This document shows, in pieces, positions 30,462-39,016 of a stretch of DNA of 64,000 bases. The notes below the pieces were generated by a model, which was not told the DNA's origin, ran no database searches, and worked only from the letters and a program-made list of their open reading frames with translations. The DNA is from an uncultured Finegoldia sp. (GTDB lineage Bacteria > Bacillota > Clostridia > Tissierellales > Peptoniphilaceae), in assembly GCF_947252345.1 (NCBI RefSeq), contig NZ_CAMXVC010000003.1, positions 1 through 64,000 of the forward strand, in the 5' to 3' direction. Numbering within the stretch: the stretch's first letter is position 1; the number at the start of each line of letters is the position of its first letter. A program made the position numbers and the translations under genes.

Positions 30462-31155
30462 AAATATCCATCACCTCTTTCGTGTATTCGTCTTTATCAT
30501 ATATTATCAAATTTTTTTCAAATTTTAAAAAAGGCTTTTGATTTTTCACGAACTCTATCATAACTAAATTACACTTCTCATCAACTCTAGGTTGAATAAA
30601 TCTCATCCTCTTCGCTTCCATATTATAGTTTCTCGAAACACTTAGCAAATCTACAAGCCTTTCAACACGATTAATCATATACATCGACCTGTTAGATTTT
30701 AATTTCATCTTTGCAAAATAAAACAAATCTTCAATCTTCATCTCATTATCGTATCTCGAAGTGTGAAAATTTTCGTTTTTATTGGAAATACCATGCCCAT
30801 TTTTTTGATAAGGTGGATTCACAATAATATTGTCGATTGAGTCGTTTTTAATATCTAATATTTTAAAATCGCAGTTAACCGCTCTACAATTTGAAAGGTT
30901 GTTGAGTTTTATCGTCTCATCTAACATTTTGCACACATCTTTTTGAATTTCGATGCCGATACATTTTGACAAATCATACAAACTCAAACATCTGAGCATC
31001 AAAATCCCCGTCCCAGCTCCGATATCTACAAGGTTGGTGTGCTTTTTCATCTTTGCAAAATCTGTAAGCAAAATCGAGTCTATCGTGAACGAAAATTTCT
31101 CGTCATCTGCAATTATTTTTAAATCTGTTTTCGGTATAAAATGTTCTCTTTTCAT
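30442..31155 (-). CDS. tRNA1(Val) N6-adenine methyltransferase-like protein
   Basis: 237 residues. Class I SAM-dependent methyltransferase: LVDIGAGTGILML is motif I and IIVNPPYQKNG is the NPPY motif of N6-adenine and N5-glutamine methyltransferases. It matches the YfiC/TrmN6 type, which modifies A37 of tRNA1(Val) in E. coli, and YabB of B. subtilis in the same position before rsmI. The ATG has only a weak ribosome site and lies about 30 bases from the ferredoxin terminator. Confidence 0.85.
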   Translation of the reverse strand: MKREHFIPKTDLKIIADDEKFSFTIDSILLTDFAKMKKHTNLVDIGAGTGILMLRCLSLYDLSKCIGIEIQKDVCKMLDETIKLNNLSNCRAVNCDFKILDIKNDSIDNIIVNPPYQKNGHGISNKNENFHTSRYDNEMKIEDLFYFAKMKLKSNRSMYMINRVERLVDLLSVSRNYNMEAKRMRFIQPRVDEKCNLVMIEFVKNQKPFLKFEKNLIIYDKDEYTKEVMDIYGITKI

Positions 31156-31186
31156 ATTAAATCACGTTATTTCGTATTAAAAAAAT

Positions 31187-31210
31187 AGACCACTCAAAAT
31201 TGAGTAGTCT
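31187..31210 (-). terminator. Terminator after the ferredoxin gene
   Basis: An 11-bp stem with one wobble pair (31187-31197 with 31200-31210) followed by a T7 run on the minus strand. Confidence 0.85.
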
Positions 31211-31225
31211 AATTTCCCCCTAAAA

Positions 31226-31396
31226 TTAGCAGTCTTGATGTGGAGCATCTACTGGACAAACGTCAGCACAAGAACCACAATCGATACATGCATCTTGATT
31301 AATTGTATAAATATCCCCTTCAGATATACAATCTACTGGACATTCTGGTTTGCATTGTCCACATGCGATACAATCGTCTGAAATTTTATAAGCCAT
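31226..31396 (-). CDS. 2[4Fe-4S] ferredoxin
   Basis: A 56-residue clostridial-type ferredoxin. Two CxxCxxCxxxCP motifs, C9/C12/C15/C19 and C37/C40/C43/C47, bind two low-potential cubane clusters; C23 and C56 are extra. The ATG at 31396 has a nearby AAGGGGG site. Ferredoxin is the main electron carrier of anaerobic metabolism and could serve the formate dehydrogenase elsewhere in the window. It lies between ricT and trmN6 and closes that operon with its own terminator. Confidence 0.95.
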   Translation of the reverse strand: MAYKISDDCIACGQCKPECPVDCISEGDIYTINQDACIDCGSCADVCPVDAPHQDC

Positions 31397-31484
31397 ATTG
31401 CTTTACCCCCTTGTAATTTTAGAGCGTTATATGTATATATGCTCTAATATCATTATTACACACTATTAAAATAAATGCAAGTCT

Positions 31485-32327
31485 TTAATTACATTTATGA
31501 TTACAGCCATCACATTTTTTAAAATCAATTAATTCTTCGACTTTCAATTCAAATAATTCTTCAGTTTCATCTTCAGATTTGACTTTTACTTTCACAGATT
31601 CCAATAGCGTATTCGTCTCAGTGACAATACCTTCACCGTGAGCTGTGGTAACTTTTTGACCAACTCTAGGCATTTTTTTAAGCTTACATTCATATCCTTC
31701 TTGCTCGTAATTTAAACAACACATAAGCCTACCACATAAACCACTTATCTTAGTTGGATTAAGTGAAAGTGATTGGTCTTTCGCCATTTTAATGCTTACC
31801 GGATTGAAATTTCTCATATATCTGTTGCAACAACATCTCTGTCCACAAGGGCCAATTCCCCCGGCCAATTTCGCCTGGTCACGCACGCCAATTTGACGAA
31901 GCTCAATTCTAATTCTAAAAACTCTCGCCAATTCCTTGACCAATTCTCTAAAGTCAACTCTGTCATCTGATGTAAAATAAAAAATAACTTTGTTGTTGTC
32001 AAATGTATATTCACAGTCCACTAATTTCATATCCAATCCAAATTCTTCTACTTTTTCTTTGCAAATTTGAATTGATTCTTTAGCTTTCTTCTTATTTTCC
32101 ATGTAAATATAATCATCTGCACTATCAGCCAATCTAATAATTGGCTTCAATTCAGACGACAATTCATTCTCATCTATATTAAAATTCTCTTTCACAACAA
32201 CTCCGTACTCAATACCACGAGCAGTCTCTACGATGACGTGGTCTCCTAATTTGTACTGCAAATTGTTGGAATCGAAGTAATAAACCTTCCCTGCTTGTCT
32301 AAAACTTACACCTGTAACATCAAGCAT
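31485..32327 (-). CDS. ricT: PSP1-domain protein RicT (YaaT)
   Basis: 280 residues. The PSP1 domain contains the cysteine-rich stretches CGQRCCCNRYM and CGRLMCCLNYEQEGYEC that bind an Fe-S cluster in the Bacillus RicAFT (Y-) complex, which promotes RNase Y-dependent mRNA processing. The extreme C-terminus CDGCNHKCN adds further cysteines. Overlaps holB by 8 bases, as in the conserved holB-yaaT pair. Only RicT, not RicA or RicF, is in this window. Confidence 0.9.
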   Translation of the reverse strand: MLDVTGVSFRQAGKVYYFDSNNLQYKLGDHVIVETARGIEYGVVVKENFNIDENELSSELKPIIRLADSADDYIYMENKKKAKESIQICKEKVEEFGLDMKLVDCEYTFDNNKVIFYFTSDDRVDFRELVKELARVFRIRIELRQIGVRDQAKLAGGIGPCGQRCCCNRYMRNFNPVSIKMAKDQSLSLNPTKISGLCGRLMCCLNYEQEGYECKLKKMPRVGQKVTTAHGEGIVTETNTLLESVKVKVKSEDETEELFELKVEELIDFKKCDGCNHKCN

Positions 32328-33138
32328 AGTTTTCCTCCATTATATACAATAAAAGCTCCTCCATAGAAAGCTCAAAATTAACATTTACTTTAAAAAAATC
32401 TCTCACAGATTGTATTTTTTTCAATGTATCTACAATAATCCTCTCATTTGCTTTTGGATATTTCTTAAACACATTGACAAAATCCTGATTCAAACCTGAT
32501 TCATCATCAGCCTTAACGTATTTCAAAAAAGACGTATAAAAATCAGTCAAAAAATCAAAAATCACACCATAGTCTTTTTGATATTGCATCAAATATTCCT
32601 TTGAATCCAACATTGTAATAAGATTTTGTCCCATTGAATTGTCGACTATTTCGAGAATTTCAGAATAATCAAAATCATCTCCGTCTTTTTCTGAAAGATA
32701 ATTGATAACTTGACACCTCGAAATAATTGTCTTCAATAATTTGTTCTTGTTGTCCGTAAGCAAAATAAAATAAACAAAAGGCTTTGGCTCTTCCAAGTTT
32801 TTCAATAGAGCATTCGAAGCCTCTGTTCTCATTAAATCGGCTTGTTTAATCAAAACAACCTTGTTTTTCGATTCAAACGGCTTTGTCGATACAAACTTAA
32901 AAATTTCTCTGATTTTTTCAATCGTAATGGAATTTCCCACTGGTTCTATCACCAGCAAATCAGAAAGCTCACCCTTATCAAATTTATAACTCAAATTAGA
33001 ATTACTCACAAGCAAATTATAAATCAAAGCATTTGAATCGTAGCTTATTTCATTGAAATTCTCACCATACAATAAATATTGGTTTGAAATCTTTTTGTTT
33101 TTAACTTGATTAACTAAAGTTTCGTTCTTAGGTAACAT
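32320..33138 (-). CDS. holB: DNA polymerase III delta' subunit (clamp loader)
   Basis: 272 residues, short for delta' (about 320-330). The N-terminal AAA-like region lacks a functional Walker A, as expected for delta'. It has the MRTEASNALLKNLEEP segment and the SRC motif in ISRCQVINYL that supplies the arginine finger to the neighbouring clamp-loader ATPase. It shares one base with the short DarA paralogue upstream and sits in the tmk-darA-holB-ricT order. Confidence 0.88.
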   Translation of the reverse strand: MLPKNETLVNQVKNKKISNQYLLYGENFNEISYDSNALIYNLLVSNSNLSYKFDKGELSDLLVIEPVGNSITIEKIREIFKFVSTKPFESKNKVVLIKQADLMRTEASNALLKNLEEPKPFVYFILLTDNKNKLLKTIISRCQVINYLSEKDGDDFDYSEILEIVDNSMGQNLITMLDSKEYLMQYQKDYGVIFDFLTDFYTSFLKYVKADDESGLNQDFVNVFKKYPKANERIIVDTLKKIQSVRDFFKVNVNFELSMEELLLYIMEENYA

Positions 33139-33410
33139 TAAAACTTTTTAAAATCCTTTAAATCCATAACAAAAACATTCGCCTTTGATTCATTATCAGA
33201 ATCAACATCATTTTCTTCGCAAACTTTTTCGATTATATCCAATATCGATTTTTCATTTTCTTTTTCAGTACCAATCAACATAGTTGTATTGCCTTTTTTC
33301 ATAAAACCACCAGTTGACGACAACTTTGTAGATGATATTTTATTTTCCGATAATTCCTTTGAAAGAATGTAGCTTAAATCATCTTCCATAATAACAATAA
33401 TAAGTTTCAT
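33138..33410 (-). CDS. Short, diverged DarA-like PII-family protein
   Basis: 90 residues, clearly paralogous to the adjacent DarA: MKLIIVIMEDD start, KLSSTGGFMKKGNTTMLIGTE core. It lacks the long loop and the PVEVMVGGATVF segment that in DarA form part of the c-di-AMP site; the C-terminus is ANVFVMDLKDF instead. It takes the place held by yaaR in Bacillus. It may have lost ligand binding, or it may form a mixed trimer with DarA. Function unknown. Confidence 0.75.
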   Translation of the reverse strand: MKLIIVIMEDDLSYILSKELSENKISSTKLSSTGGFMKKGNTTMLIGTEKENEKSILDIIEKVCEENDVDSDNESKANVFVMDLKDFKKF

Positions 33411-33417
33411 AATAACC

Positions 33418-33744
33418 TTAAAACCTCAAATACTTGTCAACTTCTAACAAAAATACAGTTGCTCCACCAACCATAACCTCTACTGGATAGGAGATGTAAT
33501 TTGTTCCCGGCATACTAACAGAAAGCATCGATGTTGTAGTTTCCCTTGATTTACAATCATTTTCGATTATTTTCAGACATTTTTCGACCATTTCATCTTC
33601 AATCCCTATCAATAAAGTGCTGTTTCCAGTCTTTAAAAATCCTCCTGTTGAAGCCAATTTTGTAATTCTAAAACCAGCCTCTGTTAAATCTGCATTTAAA
33701 TTGTATAAATCTTGGTCTTGAACGATTGCAACAACTAGTTTCAT
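33418..33744 (-). CDS. darA: Cyclic di-AMP receptor DarA (PstA/YaaQ)
   Basis: 108 residues from an ATG at 33744 that overlaps the tmk stop (ATGA). It is a PII-like ferredoxin-fold protein with KLASTGGFLKTGNSTLLIGIED and SYPVEVMVGGATVFLL, both matching characterised DarA/PstA proteins. It binds c-di-AMP as a trimer; the downstream target is unknown in any organism. The order tmk-darA is conserved across Firmicutes. Confidence 0.93.
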   Translation of the reverse strand: MKLVVAIVQDQDLYNLNADLTEAGFRITKLASTGGFLKTGNSTLLIGIEDEMVEKCLKIIENDCKSRETTTSMLSVSMPGTNYISYPVEVMVGGATVFLLEVDKYLRF

Positions 33745-34352
33745 ATAACATTTCTCCTTCTCAAAACATCTAAACATTGATTAAAAACACCATCAACAGA
33801 ATCAGTCGCATCTATGATTTCAATGTTTTTTTCACTGTTCAATATTTCCTTATATCCATTATATACCCTTTTATGGAAATAATTATCCTCTTTTTCAAGC
33901 CTATCAGCTGTATCAAGGGAGGATTTTCTCTTCAAAGTGGTAATAGGGTCAACGTCAAAAAACAAAACAAAATCAGGCATCAAGCCATTAATCGCAAATT
34001 CGTTGACTTTTCTAACATCTTCAATCCCCAAATCTCTGCCTACGCCTTGATAAGCGAGTGAAGACAATAAAAATCTGTCGCACAAAACAATTTTATTATC
34101 ATTCAAAGCTGGAAGAATTGTCTCTTCGAGATGCTGTGCTCTCGAAGCGGCATACAACAAAGCCTCAGCTCTATAAGACATTTTCGTGTTTTCAGTGTCA
34201 AGTATTAACTCTCTGATTTTTTCTGCAATCGGACTTCCACCCGGCTCTCTCGTTTTTATGACATCAAATCCTTTTTCAATCAAAAAATCGTACACTTTTT
34301 TTATTATCGTAGATTTGCCGCTACCGTCCGGACCCTCAAAAGTTATAAACAT
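33741..34352 (-). CDS. tmk: Thymidylate kinase
   Basis: 203 residues, full length. P-loop EGPDGSGKST near residues 5-14, the DR-type REPGGSPIAEKIRE segment, and the DRFLLSSLAYQG motif identify dTMP kinase, which makes dTDP for DNA synthesis. First gene of the tmk-darA-darA2-holB-ricT run. The upstream rplY terminator separates it from rplY. Confidence 0.96.
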   Translation of the reverse strand: MFITFEGPDGSGKSTIIKKVYDFLIEKGFDVIKTREPGGSPIAEKIRELILDTENTKMSYRAEALLYAASRAQHLEETILPALNDNKIVLCDRFLLSSLAYQGVGRDLGIEDVRKVNEFAINGLMPDFVLFFDVDPITTLKRKSSLDTADRLEKEDNYFHKRVYNGYKEILNSEKNIEIIDATDSVDGVFNQCLDVLRRRNVI

Positions 34353-34369
34353 TTTTTATCCTATAAAAA

Positions 34370-34387
34370 AAGCGAGATACCTCGCTT
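34370..34387 (-). terminator. Terminator of rplY
   Basis: A 7-bp stem AAGCGAG/CTCGCTT followed by T7 on the minus strand, 15 bases after the rplY stop. Confidence 0.8.
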
Positions 34388-34401
34388 CATTTGTTCTAAA
34401 A

Positions 34402-35037
34402 TTATTCAGCTTCTTCTTCAGTTTCGCTAACTGTAGGAACATCTGCTGATGAAACTTCTGAATTATCTTCGATAACTTCTTCTTTTGGTTCAGACAATGA
34501 ACATACAGCTTCATTTTCGTCAGTAACGACTTTGATGTCAGCATTTTTGAAAACATCCAAATCTTTAACTTCAAAAGTGTCACCGATTTGCATATCAATA
34601 ACAGAAACTCTAGCTTCGTTAGGCAAGTTCTTAGGTAGACATTCAATATCAATTTCATCTAATAATTGCATCAAAACAGAAGGTTGAACTCTGATTTCAT
34701 CTCTTCCTTCTAATACAACTGGAATAGTGAAGGCTGCAACTTCGCCCATCTTGATTGCCTTGAAATCAACGTGAACATAGCTGTTTTTGAATGGGTGTTT
34801 TTGCACATCCTTGATAATAACAGTTTGTTCTTCGCCGTCAATTTTAGCATCTATAAGACTTGAAGTTCCCGCCATCATATGAACTTTTCTCAATTCTTTT
34901 TCACCAACACAAACATTAATTGGCTCAAAATTTTTTCCATAGATAACTCCTGGAACCAATTCCTTTGCTCTTAATTTTCTAACTGCATTAGAGCCAGATA
35001 CTTCTCTTTTTTGCAAATCTAATTTATAGTTAGTCAT
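34402..35037 (-). CDS. rplY: Ribosomal protein bL25 (CTC family)
   Basis: 211 residues. N-terminal 5S rRNA-binding L25 domain (about 1-90) followed by the beta-rich TL5/CTC domain and a short acidic tail rich in Glu and Ser. The long CTC form is typical of Firmicutes, where it is often a general-stress protein. A single-gene unit with a GGAGG ribosome site and its own terminator. Confidence 0.93.
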   Translation of the reverse strand: MTNYKLDLQKREVSGSNAVRKLRAKELVPGVIYGKNFEPINVCVGEKELRKVHMMAGTSSLIDAKIDGEEQTVIIKDVQKHPFKNSYVHVDFKAIKMGEVAAFTIPVVLEGRDEIRVQPSVLMQLLDEIDIECLPKNLPNEARVSVIDMQIGDTFEVKDLDVFKNADIKVVTDENEAVCSLSEPKEEVIEDNSEVSSADVPTVSETEEEAE

Positions 35038-35123
35038 TTAATTTCCTCCTAATTAATCTAAAATCTCTATTAATTATACCAAATAAGTGATTTGTTCGCA
35101 ACAAATTTCAACTATTTGTTAAT

Positions 35124-35363
35124 TTAGAGCAAAATATAATACAAAGATAACAAAATCAAACCGGGTATTCCCATTATCCCCGCTATCAAAACCGTAACGA
35201 AATTATATGGGATATGAAGATTTATTAGACTTAAAATAAAATTCAAAATAAAAATACCAATAAAACCTGACAAAGCGTGAATACCGAGTTTGATTGATTT
35301 TTTGAAAAAAACGAATACAATAAAAGCACATATCGCCAATAATAGTATTGAATACAAATCCAT
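35124..35363 (-). CDS. BofA-like membrane protein
   Basis: 79 residues, almost entirely hydrophobic with two to three helices, ending in GIMGIPGLILLSLYYIL. That pattern of NxxGxPGxxLL type fits the pro-sigma-K processing inhibitor BofA family. In spore formers BofA restrains the SpoIVFB protease. No sporulation partners are seen here and BofA-like genes also occur in non-spore-forming relatives, so a different role is likely. ATG with AAGGAG upstream. Confidence 0.72.
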   Translation of the reverse strand: MDLYSILLLAICAFIVFVFFKKSIKLGIHALSGFIGIFILNFILSLINLHIPYNFVTVLIAGIMGIPGLILLSLYYILL

Positions 35364-35396
35364 AACAATTCTCCTTGTTTATTAAAATATTTTTTT

Positions 35397-35405
35397 TGGT
35401 ATAAA
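35397..35405 (+). promoter_or_regulatory. Candidate extended -10 promoter of tpx
   Basis: TGGTATAAA, 35 bases upstream of the tpx ATG, which has a TAAGGAGG ribosome site. No clear -35 element. Confidence 0.5.
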
Positions 35406-35439
35406 AAAAGTTGAGTTAAATTATAAGGAGGTCTATAAC

Positions 35440-35946
35440 ATGGACAAAAGACAAGAAACAACATTCGCAAATAATCCTGTAACATTATTGGGAACGAAAG
35501 TAAAAGTTGGAGATAAAGCTAAAGATTTTACTTGTTTAAACGCAGAACTAAAACCAGTTAAACTTTCTGATTACGATGGAAAGAAAAAATTAATTTCAGT
35601 TGTTCCATCAATCGACACAGGTGTGTGCGAATTTCAAACAAAAGAATTTAACAAAAAAGCCAGCGAATTTGACAACACAATCATATTTACAATAAGCTGC
35701 GACTTACCATTTGCACAAAAAAGATTTTGTGCAGCTGAAGGAATCGACAACCTAATCGTTCTCAGCGACCACAAAGATTTGGACTTTGGTTTAAAATACG
35801 GATTTGTAATGGAAGAATTTCGTCTTTTAAACAGAGGAATCGTAATTTTAGATGAAAACAACGAAGTAAAATACGTTGAATATGTAAAAGAAAACACAAA
35901 TCATCCTGATTACGACAAAGCTATAGAAGCCCTTAAATCACTTTAG
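35440..35946 (+). CDS. tpx: Thiol peroxidase (atypical 2-Cys peroxiredoxin)
   Basis: 168 residues. The peroxidatic cysteine is C63 in PSIDTGVCE and the resolving cysteine is C97 in KRFC, the spacing of Tpx; C87 is a third cysteine. It reduces H2O2 and alkyl hydroperoxides using thioredoxin. A thioredoxin gene lies at 38.7 kb and may be its reductant. Single-gene unit transcribed against its neighbours. Confidence 0.96.
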   Translation: MDKRQETTFANNPVTLLGTKVKVGDKAKDFTCLNAELKPVKLSDYDGKKKLISVVPSIDTGVCEFQTKEFNKKASEFDNTIIFTISCDLPFAQKRFCAAEGIDNLIVLSDHKDLDFGLKYGFVMEEFRLLNRGIVILDENNEVKYVEYVKENTNHPDYDKAIEALKSL

Positions 35947-36016
35947 TAAATTATACCATAATAATTTTTTTAAAATTCTTCAAAAAGTATACAATAATTT
36001 AAAGATTAATAAAAGA

Positions 36017-36050
36017 AAATCTCGTAAACGAATTTCGCTTACGAGATTTT
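36017..36050. terminator. Bidirectional terminator between tpx and the P-type ATPase
   Basis: A 12-bp perfect stem (36017-36028 with 36039-36050) with T-rich sequence on both exits, between convergent genes. Confidence 0.88.
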
Positions 36051-36081
36051 TATTTCAAATTAATTAAATTTTTCTTTTTAA

Positions 36082-38157
36082 TTAAATTTTGTACTTATTC
36101 ATATTTTTACCAGCAATCATTACTGTTGATAAATTATGAAGAAGTGCTGATGATGTGTTGGACAATATTCCAAGCACTCCTAAAATTATCAAGCTAGAGT
36201 TGAATGCTACGATTTGTCTATAATCGGAGTCTATTCTTCTTTTCATTGCTTTTGATAATTTTACAACATCAACAAGTCCATCCAAGCTGTCTGAACCTAT
36301 TGATATATCGGAAATTTCTTTTGCTATATCTGCTCCTTGGTGCATTGACACTCCAACGTCTGCGCTCGATAAAGCTACTGAATCATTTATTCCATCACCT
36401 ATCATCACGACTTTGTTGCCTTTTTCTTTTTCGGATAAGATAAAGTTTTGTTTGTCTTCTGGTAGAACTTGTGATTGATAATAATCCAAATCAAGCTTAG
36501 TCGCTACGCTGTGTGCAGAGTTTTCTGCATCTCCTGTTAGCATCGTAATGTTTGTGAATGATAAATCCCTGAGCGATTTTACAACATCAACTGCTTCGTC
36601 TCTTAGTGGGTCTTCAATACAAATTACGGCTATCAATCTTTCTGCAAATGCCAAGTACAACAATGAATAATCTTCTTTTAATTTGTCGATTATTTTCTTT
36701 GTTTTGTCGTCTATTTTGATTCCTTCATCATCGAGAATGAAATGTTCAGAACCAATCATTGCGTATTTATCAACAATTTTAGTTCTTATACCATGAGCTA
36801 CGATATATTCTGGCTTCGAGTGCATTTCTTCGTGCTTCAAGTTTTTTAGCTTTGCGTGTTCCACAACAGCTCTTGCGATTGAATGAGGGAAATGTTCTTC
36901 GAGGCAAGCTGCAATTCTTAGACATTCATCTTCAGAGATTTTATCTAACGCTATTACTTTTGCAACGCGTGGCTCTGATTTAGTCAATGTGCCAGTTTTG
37001 TCAAATACAATCGTGTTTGCTTCAGACAAGTTTTCCAAATACTTTCCGCCTTTTACGAGGATTTTTTCTTCAGATGCTTGACTAATAGCTTTCATAATAG
37101 CTATTGGAATTGTCAATTTTAGTGCACATGAAAAATCGACCATCAAGAATGATTTTGCTTTTTGAAGATTTCTAGTTAATAAATATGTTATACCTGCTCC
37201 AATAAATGAGTATTTTACTAGACTATCAGCCATATTTTCTGCATTTTTTTGTGCAAGAGATTTATTCTTTTCACTTTCTGAAATCAAGCTTATTATATGT
37301 GACAACCTTGAATCGTCGTGTTTTTTCGTAGTTTCAATTAAAATCGAGCCTTCTTCTATAGCAGTTCCAGCGAACACAACACTTCCGGAAGTTTTCTTGA
37401 CAGGATTTGATTCGCCGGTAAACGATGATTCGTTGACCATCGCAACACCTTTGATTACCTTGCCGTCAACCGGGATACAGTTGCCCATTTCAACTTCGAC
37501 AACATCTCCTACTTCAACTTCTTTGATGTTTTTGATGACTTTTTCGTCATTTTCAATGACAAATACATTGTCAACGTTCAACGCCAATGAATGAGCCAAG
37601 TTTTCTTGGGATTTTTTCATCGTGTAGTCTTCGATTTCTTCACCTAAGCCAAGTAAGAACATAATGTTTGCAGCATCTGCAAATTGTCCTGTTGCAAGTG
37701 ATACCGAGATAGCTGTTGCATCTAATAATTCAACGTTGAGCTTTTTGTTAAACAAAGATTTAATTCCTTGTTTGATAAATGGATAAGCTCTTATAAACAA
37801 TGCAACCGTACTTATTGGTGCAGGAAGCATATATTTGAAGAATATTCTTCGATACATTGCATTTCTCAGAATTACGAACAAATCATTTTCGGATTGCTCA
37901 CGGAAGTCAACATCATCAATCGAAGTGTTTTCAATTGTTTCCATATCCAAATCAAGTATAAACTTCGCTAATTTGGACATACAGGACTCATCATAATTGA
38001 CTGTAATAGAATTAGTAAGAAGTGAAATCCTACAAGACTTCACTCCACTAACTTCTTCTATACAATATTTAAGCTTGTTTAGATTTTCTTTTTTTAGAGT
38101 ATCTTCATAAACAAAACGGCTTCTACCCTTTATTCTGTGGGCTATAGACGCTTTCAT
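36082..38157 (-). CDS. P1B-type heavy-metal-transporting ATPase
   Basis: 691 residues. A degenerate N-terminal HMA-like domain (about 1-80) lacks the CxxC pair; then come membrane helices, actuator TGES motif (SSFTGESNP), phosphorylation site DKTGTLT with D386, and hinge GDGINDS. The metal-site motif in the sixth helix is SCALKL with a single C344 instead of the CPC of copper, zinc and cadmium pumps; this variant motif leaves the metal open (manganese and other divalent metals are possible). The first base of its frame overlaps the stop of the small DUF6110-like gene, so the two are coupled. Confidence 0.88.
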   Translation of the reverse strand: MKASIAHRIKGRSRFVYEDTLKKENLNKLKYCIEEVSGVKSCRISLLTNSITVNYDESCMSKLAKFILDLDMETIENTSIDDVDFREQSENDLFVILRNAMYRRIFFKYMLPAPISTVALFIRAYPFIKQGIKSLFNKKLNVELLDATAISVSLATGQFADAANIMFLLGLGEEIEDYTMKKSQENLAHSLALNVDNVFVIENDEKVIKNIKEVEVGDVVEVEMGNCIPVDGKVIKGVAMVNESSFTGESNPVKKTSGSVVFAGTAIEEGSILIETTKKHDDSRLSHIISLISESEKNKSLAQKNAENMADSLVKYSFIGAGITYLLTRNLQKAKSFLMVDFSCALKLTIPIAIMKAISQASEEKILVKGGKYLENLSEANTIVFDKTGTLTKSEPRVAKVIALDKISEDECLRIAACLEEHFPHSIARAVVEHAKLKNLKHEEMHSKPEYIVAHGIRTKIVDKYAMIGSEHFILDDEGIKIDDKTKKIIDKLKEDYSLLYLAFAERLIAVICIEDPLRDEAVDVVKSLRDLSFTNITMLTGDAENSAHSVATKLDLDYYQSQVLPEDKQNFILSEKEKGNKVVMIGDGINDSVALSSADVGVSMHQGADIAKEISDISIGSDSLDGLVDVVKLSKAMKRRIDSDYRQIVAFNSSLIILGVLGILSNTSSALLHNLSTVMIAGKNMNKYKI

Positions 38158-38456
38158 TATTTATTTTCTTCCTCTTTTTCTTCTGCTTCTTCAGCTACTT
38201 TTTCGATGTCTAAATCATCTTTTTTCTTAGCTTCTTCTAAATCTTCTTTTTCTTTTATATCTTTTGCTTCAGCTATAACATCTTCAGCAGAAACTCTAAT
38301 AGATTCAACAGTTTTGTCGATTGATTCTTTTACTTTCAATCCTCCAACAACTGTGCTTACAGCAGCTTTTTTAGCTAATTTTGAGTTTAAAATTTTTCCT
38401 CCAATAGCTCCTGCCAATATTCCTGCTCCTAAACTTAAGATTTTTTTGTTCAACAT
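38157..38456 (-). CDS. Small DUF6110-like membrane protein coupled to the P1B ATPase
   Basis: 99 residues. A glycine-rich N-terminal helix (about 6-25, LGAGILAGAIGGK) probably inserts in the membrane. An amphipathic segment with ESIDKTVESIRVSAEDVIAEA and a highly acidic, lysine-rich tail follow. It resembles the DUF6110 family, small proteins found next to HMA-type ATPases. One-base overlap with the ATPase suggests a subunit or chaperone; the acidic tail could bind cations. Function is unknown. Confidence 0.7.
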   Translation of the reverse strand: MLNKKILSLGAGILAGAIGGKILNSKLAKKAAVSTVVGGLKVKESIDKTVESIRVSAEDVIAEAKDIKEKEDLEEAKKKDDLDIEKVAEEAEEKEEENK

Positions 38457-38638
38457 AAAATACCTCCATAAAATTTAAATTTGAAATAAAAAAACACACA
38501 AATCAAACGATAAAATCTCGTTTTATTTTTGCATTATTAAATAATTTCATTTTGTACTACTTATTATACACTCTTTTGTAAAACAAATAAAGTCCTTATT
38601 AAAAAAAATATTTTTTTGTAATATTTTAAATAAAAAAA
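38457..38638 (-). promoter_or_regulatory. AT-rich leader of the DUF6110/P1B ATPase operon
   Basis: This gap holds a minus-strand TATAAT box near 38566-38571 and a leader of about 100 bases. No riboswitch class was recognised; a metal-responsive element cannot be excluded. Confidence 0.4.
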
Positions 38639-38670
38639 AGAACTAATCATAAATATTTAAGATTAGTTCT
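38639..38670 (-). terminator. Terminator of trxA
   Basis: A 10-bp stem (38639-38648 with 38661-38670) followed by T8 on the minus strand. Confidence 0.85.
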
Positions 38671-38698
38671 CATTATTATTTTAGATTTTTTTACTTTT

Positions 38699-39007
38699 TT
38701 ACTTTAGCATACTCAAGATATATTCTTTTTCTACCAATCCTACTGATGATTTTATTATTTCTCCATCTTCAAAAACTAGAATTGTCGGTATGCTCATAAC
38801 TTTGTATTTTCTAGAGATTTCTTGGTTATTGTCCACGTTTAGTTTGCAAATTTTTATGTTCTCATTTTTGTTTTCCTCATCAATTTCTTCGATTATTGGA
38901 GCTAATCCTTGGCAAGGTCCGCACCAATCAGCATAAAAATCTACGAGGATTTTTCCTTTTGATTGTATTACTTCTTTATCAAAATTTTCTTTGTCTAAAT
39001 AAATCAT
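38699..39007 (-). CDS. trxA: Thioredoxin
   Basis: 102 residues, normal length. Active site WCGPC with C29 and C32, and the cis-proline in SIPTILVF. It reduces protein disulfides and can serve the Tpx peroxidase nearby. It follows the VanY-type gene by 9 bases, so it is probably cotranscribed with it. No thioredoxin reductase is in the window. Confidence 0.96.
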   Translation of the reverse strand: MIYLDKENFDKEVIQSKGKILVDFYADWCGPCQGLAPIIEEIDEENKNENIKICKLNVDNNQEISRKYKVMSIPTILVFEDGEIIKSSVGLVEKEYILSMLK

Positions 39008-39016
39008 AATTCACCT

